Source of the DNA: Acidobacteriota bacterium
GTDB taxonomy: Bacteria > Acidobacteriota > Blastocatellia > Pyrinomonadales > Pyrinomonadaceae
Length of the DNA: 6,514 bases
Reading direction: 5' to 3'
NCBI GenBank assembly: GCA_020201365.1
Contig: JAIVGV010000415.1
Coordinates: 1-6,514 of the forward strand
Shown here: piece by piece, positions 5,382 through 6,514 of the stretch
Layout: every line of letters starts with the position of its first letter
How positions within the stretch are numbered: position 1 is the stretch's first letter
Notes under the pieces: model-generated
Database searches by the model: none
What the model saw: only the letters and a program-made list of their open reading frames with translations
Told to the model about the DNA's origin: nothing
Program-made: the position numbers and the translations under genes

Positions 5382-6500
5382 TCAAGCCGCCGCGCCGCCG
5401 CGCCCGCGCGTCTCCTCCATCAGCGCGATGAACCGTCTGAAGTGGTGCTCGGCGTCGTGAGGTCCCGGCGCGGCTTCCGGGTGGTACTGGACGGAGAAGA
5501 CGGGCAGGCGCTTGTGCCGCATCCCCTCCACACAACTGTCGTTGAGGTTGACGTGCGTCACCTCGACTTCCGACGGCAGGCTCGCCGCCTCGACCGCGAA
5601 GCCGTGGTTGTGCGAAGTGATCTCTATCGTGCGCCGCGACTCGTCGCGCACGGGCTGGTTGCCGCCGCGGTGACCGAACCTGAGCTTGTAGGTCGTCCCG
5701 CCGAACGCGCGACCGAGGAGTTGGTGACCGAAGCAGATGCCGAAGGTCGGCGTGCCCGAGTCGGTGAGCGCGCGAATCTCCTCGACGACCGCCGTCATTG
5801 AAGCCGGATCGCCGGGACCGTTCGAGAGGAAAATCCCGTCGGGTCTCATCGCCAAAACTTCCCGCGCGGGCGTCGCGGACGGCACGACCGTCAGGCGGCA
5901 GCCCAGACGCGCGAACTCGCGCAAAGAATTCGTCTTCACGCCGAAGTCGTAGCAGACGACGTGAAAACGCTCCGCGCCTTCCGCCGGGACTTCGTAAGCC
6001 TGCCTCGTCGTCACGACACTCGCCAGCTCCCTGTTCTCCATCGGCGCTGACGCGCGCGCCTTCTCGATCAAGCTCCCCTCGTCGAGATCGGTTGACGACA
6101 GGCACGCGCGCATCGCGCCGCGATCTCGTATGTGGCGCACGAGCGCGCGCGTGTCCACGTGATCAATCGCCGGGATGTTCCAGCGCTTCAGGTAGTCGTC
6201 TAAAGTTTCTTCCGCGCGCCAGCTCGAAGCCGTCCGGCTCGCCTCGCGCACGACGAAGCCCTCGACCCACGGTCGCGCAGACTCGCTGTCCGCCGCGTTC
6301 ACCCCGTAGTTGCCGATGAGCGGGTACGTCATGCACACGATCTGCCCCGCGTAGGACGGATCGGTTAAGACCTCCTGGTAGCCCGACATCGAGGTGTTAA
6401 AAACCATCTCGCCGCACACTTCACCCTCAGCGCCCCACGCGCGACCGCGGAACGTCCTCCCGTCTTCGAGCGCCAGCAGCGCTGGTCTAGCGTCGCTCAC
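5382..6500 (-). CDS. carA: Carbamoyl-phosphate synthase small (glutaminase) subunit
   Basis: This 372-residue protein is close to the usual CarA length. With CarB it makes carbamoyl phosphate for pyrimidine and arginine synthesis; CarA hydrolyses glutamine and passes ammonia to CarB. The N-terminal CPSase small-chain domain is shown by GEMVFNTSMSGYQEVLTDPS (30-49) and YPLIGNYG (59-66). The class I glutamine amidotransferase domain spans about 178-362. SNGPGDP is at 226-232, the nucleophile Cys256 is in GICFGHQ, and the His340/Glu342 pair is in QYHPE, so the catalytic triad is intact. The GTG start is chosen from AAGGAG five bases upstream and from the family N-terminus (PALLALEDG). No carB follows; the gene downstream is convergent, so carB must lie elsewhere or upstream beyond the window. 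The C-terminus ends in a short Gly/Ala/Arg tail. Confidence 0.97.
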   Translation of the reverse strand: MSDARPALLALEDGRTFRGRAWGAEGEVCGEMVFNTSMSGYQEVLTDPSYAGQIVCMTYPLIGNYGVNAADSESARPWVEGFVVREASRTASSWRAEETLDDYLKRWNIPAIDHVDTRALVRHIRDRGAMRACLSSTDLDEGSLIEKARASAPMENRELASVVTTRQAYEVPAEGAERFHVVCYDFGVKTNSLREFARLGCRLTVVPSATPAREVLAMRPDGIFLSNGPGDPASMTAVVEEIRALTDSGTPTFGICFGHQLLGRAFGGTTYKLRFGHRGGNQPVRDESRRTIEITSHNHGFAVEAASLPSEVEVTHVNLNDSCVEGMRHKRLPVFSVQYHPEAAPGPHDAEHHFRRFIALMEETRGRGGAAA

Positions 6501-6514
6501 TCCGTCTCCTTCGG
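6497..6514 (-). CDS. Possible 3' end of an upstream gene overlapping carA
   Basis: On the minus strand the frame reading P-K-E-T-E ends in TGA at 6499-6497, giving a GTGA overlap with the carA start codon. Such overlaps are typical of translationally coupled operon genes, and carA commonly follows pyrimidine genes such as pyrC or pyrB. Only five codons are visible, so the gene cannot be identified and the overlap may be chance. Confidence 0.3.
   Translation of the reverse strand, partial: PKETE
6506..6511 (-). promoter_or_regulatory. Ribosome binding site of carA
   Basis: On the minus strand this reads AAGGAG, five bases before the GTG at 6500. It supports that GTG as the carA start although the frame stays open to the window edge. 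Confidence 0.8.

Overview
The window is GC-rich bacterial chromosome, roughly two-thirds G+C by eye. It carries five confidently readable genes, four of them with clear family signatures. In order these are a patatin-like phospholipase (minus strand, 68-1243), acetyl-CoA synthetase acs (plus, 1496-3454), a small PilZ-like protein (plus, 3567-3959), an AI-2E/PerM-family membrane protein (plus, about 4063-5301) and carA, the small subunit of carbamoyl-phosphate synthase (minus, 5382-6500). There are no rRNA or tRNA genes, transposases, CRISPR arrays or phage genes. The content and style (GTG starts, PilZ-like protein, hairpin-filled intergenic gaps) would suit a free-living environmental Gram-negative such as an Acidobacteriota-like bacterium, but that placement is a guess and no marker in the window fixes it.

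Layout: the patatin gene and acs diverge from a 252-base gap. That gap holds a good sigma70-type promoter for the patatin gene and a short dyad upstream of acs. Downstream of acs, the PilZ-like gene and the AI-2E-family gene follow in the same direction with gaps of about 110 and 100 bases, and each gap is almost entirely filled by a long imperfect inverted repeat. The AI-2E-family gene and carA converge on an 80-base gap that holds a compact set of competing GC-rich hairpins, probably a shared terminator. carA starts at the right edge with a strong ribosome binding site and a GTGA overlap with the possible end of an upstream gene, so it is probably the last gene of a pyrimidine or arginine operon lying outside the window.

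Functionally the genes are unremarkable: acetate activation to acetyl-CoA, lipid hydrolysis, a possible c-di-GMP or regulatory protein, a transporter or permease of uncertain substrate, and carbamoyl phosphate supply. Nothing indicates that they form one pathway.

The feature the genes do not explain is a family of three intergenic inverted repeats (1-75, 3455-3556, 3964-4057). Their arms are built from degenerate 7-base tandem units, fold without gaps, and abut or overlap gene ends. Two of them share both an arm-end motif and a loop motif. They differ in sequence but keep the same architecture, which suggests a dispersed element family and not chance. This is the best candidate for something undescribed here. 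No new defence or enzyme system is visible.
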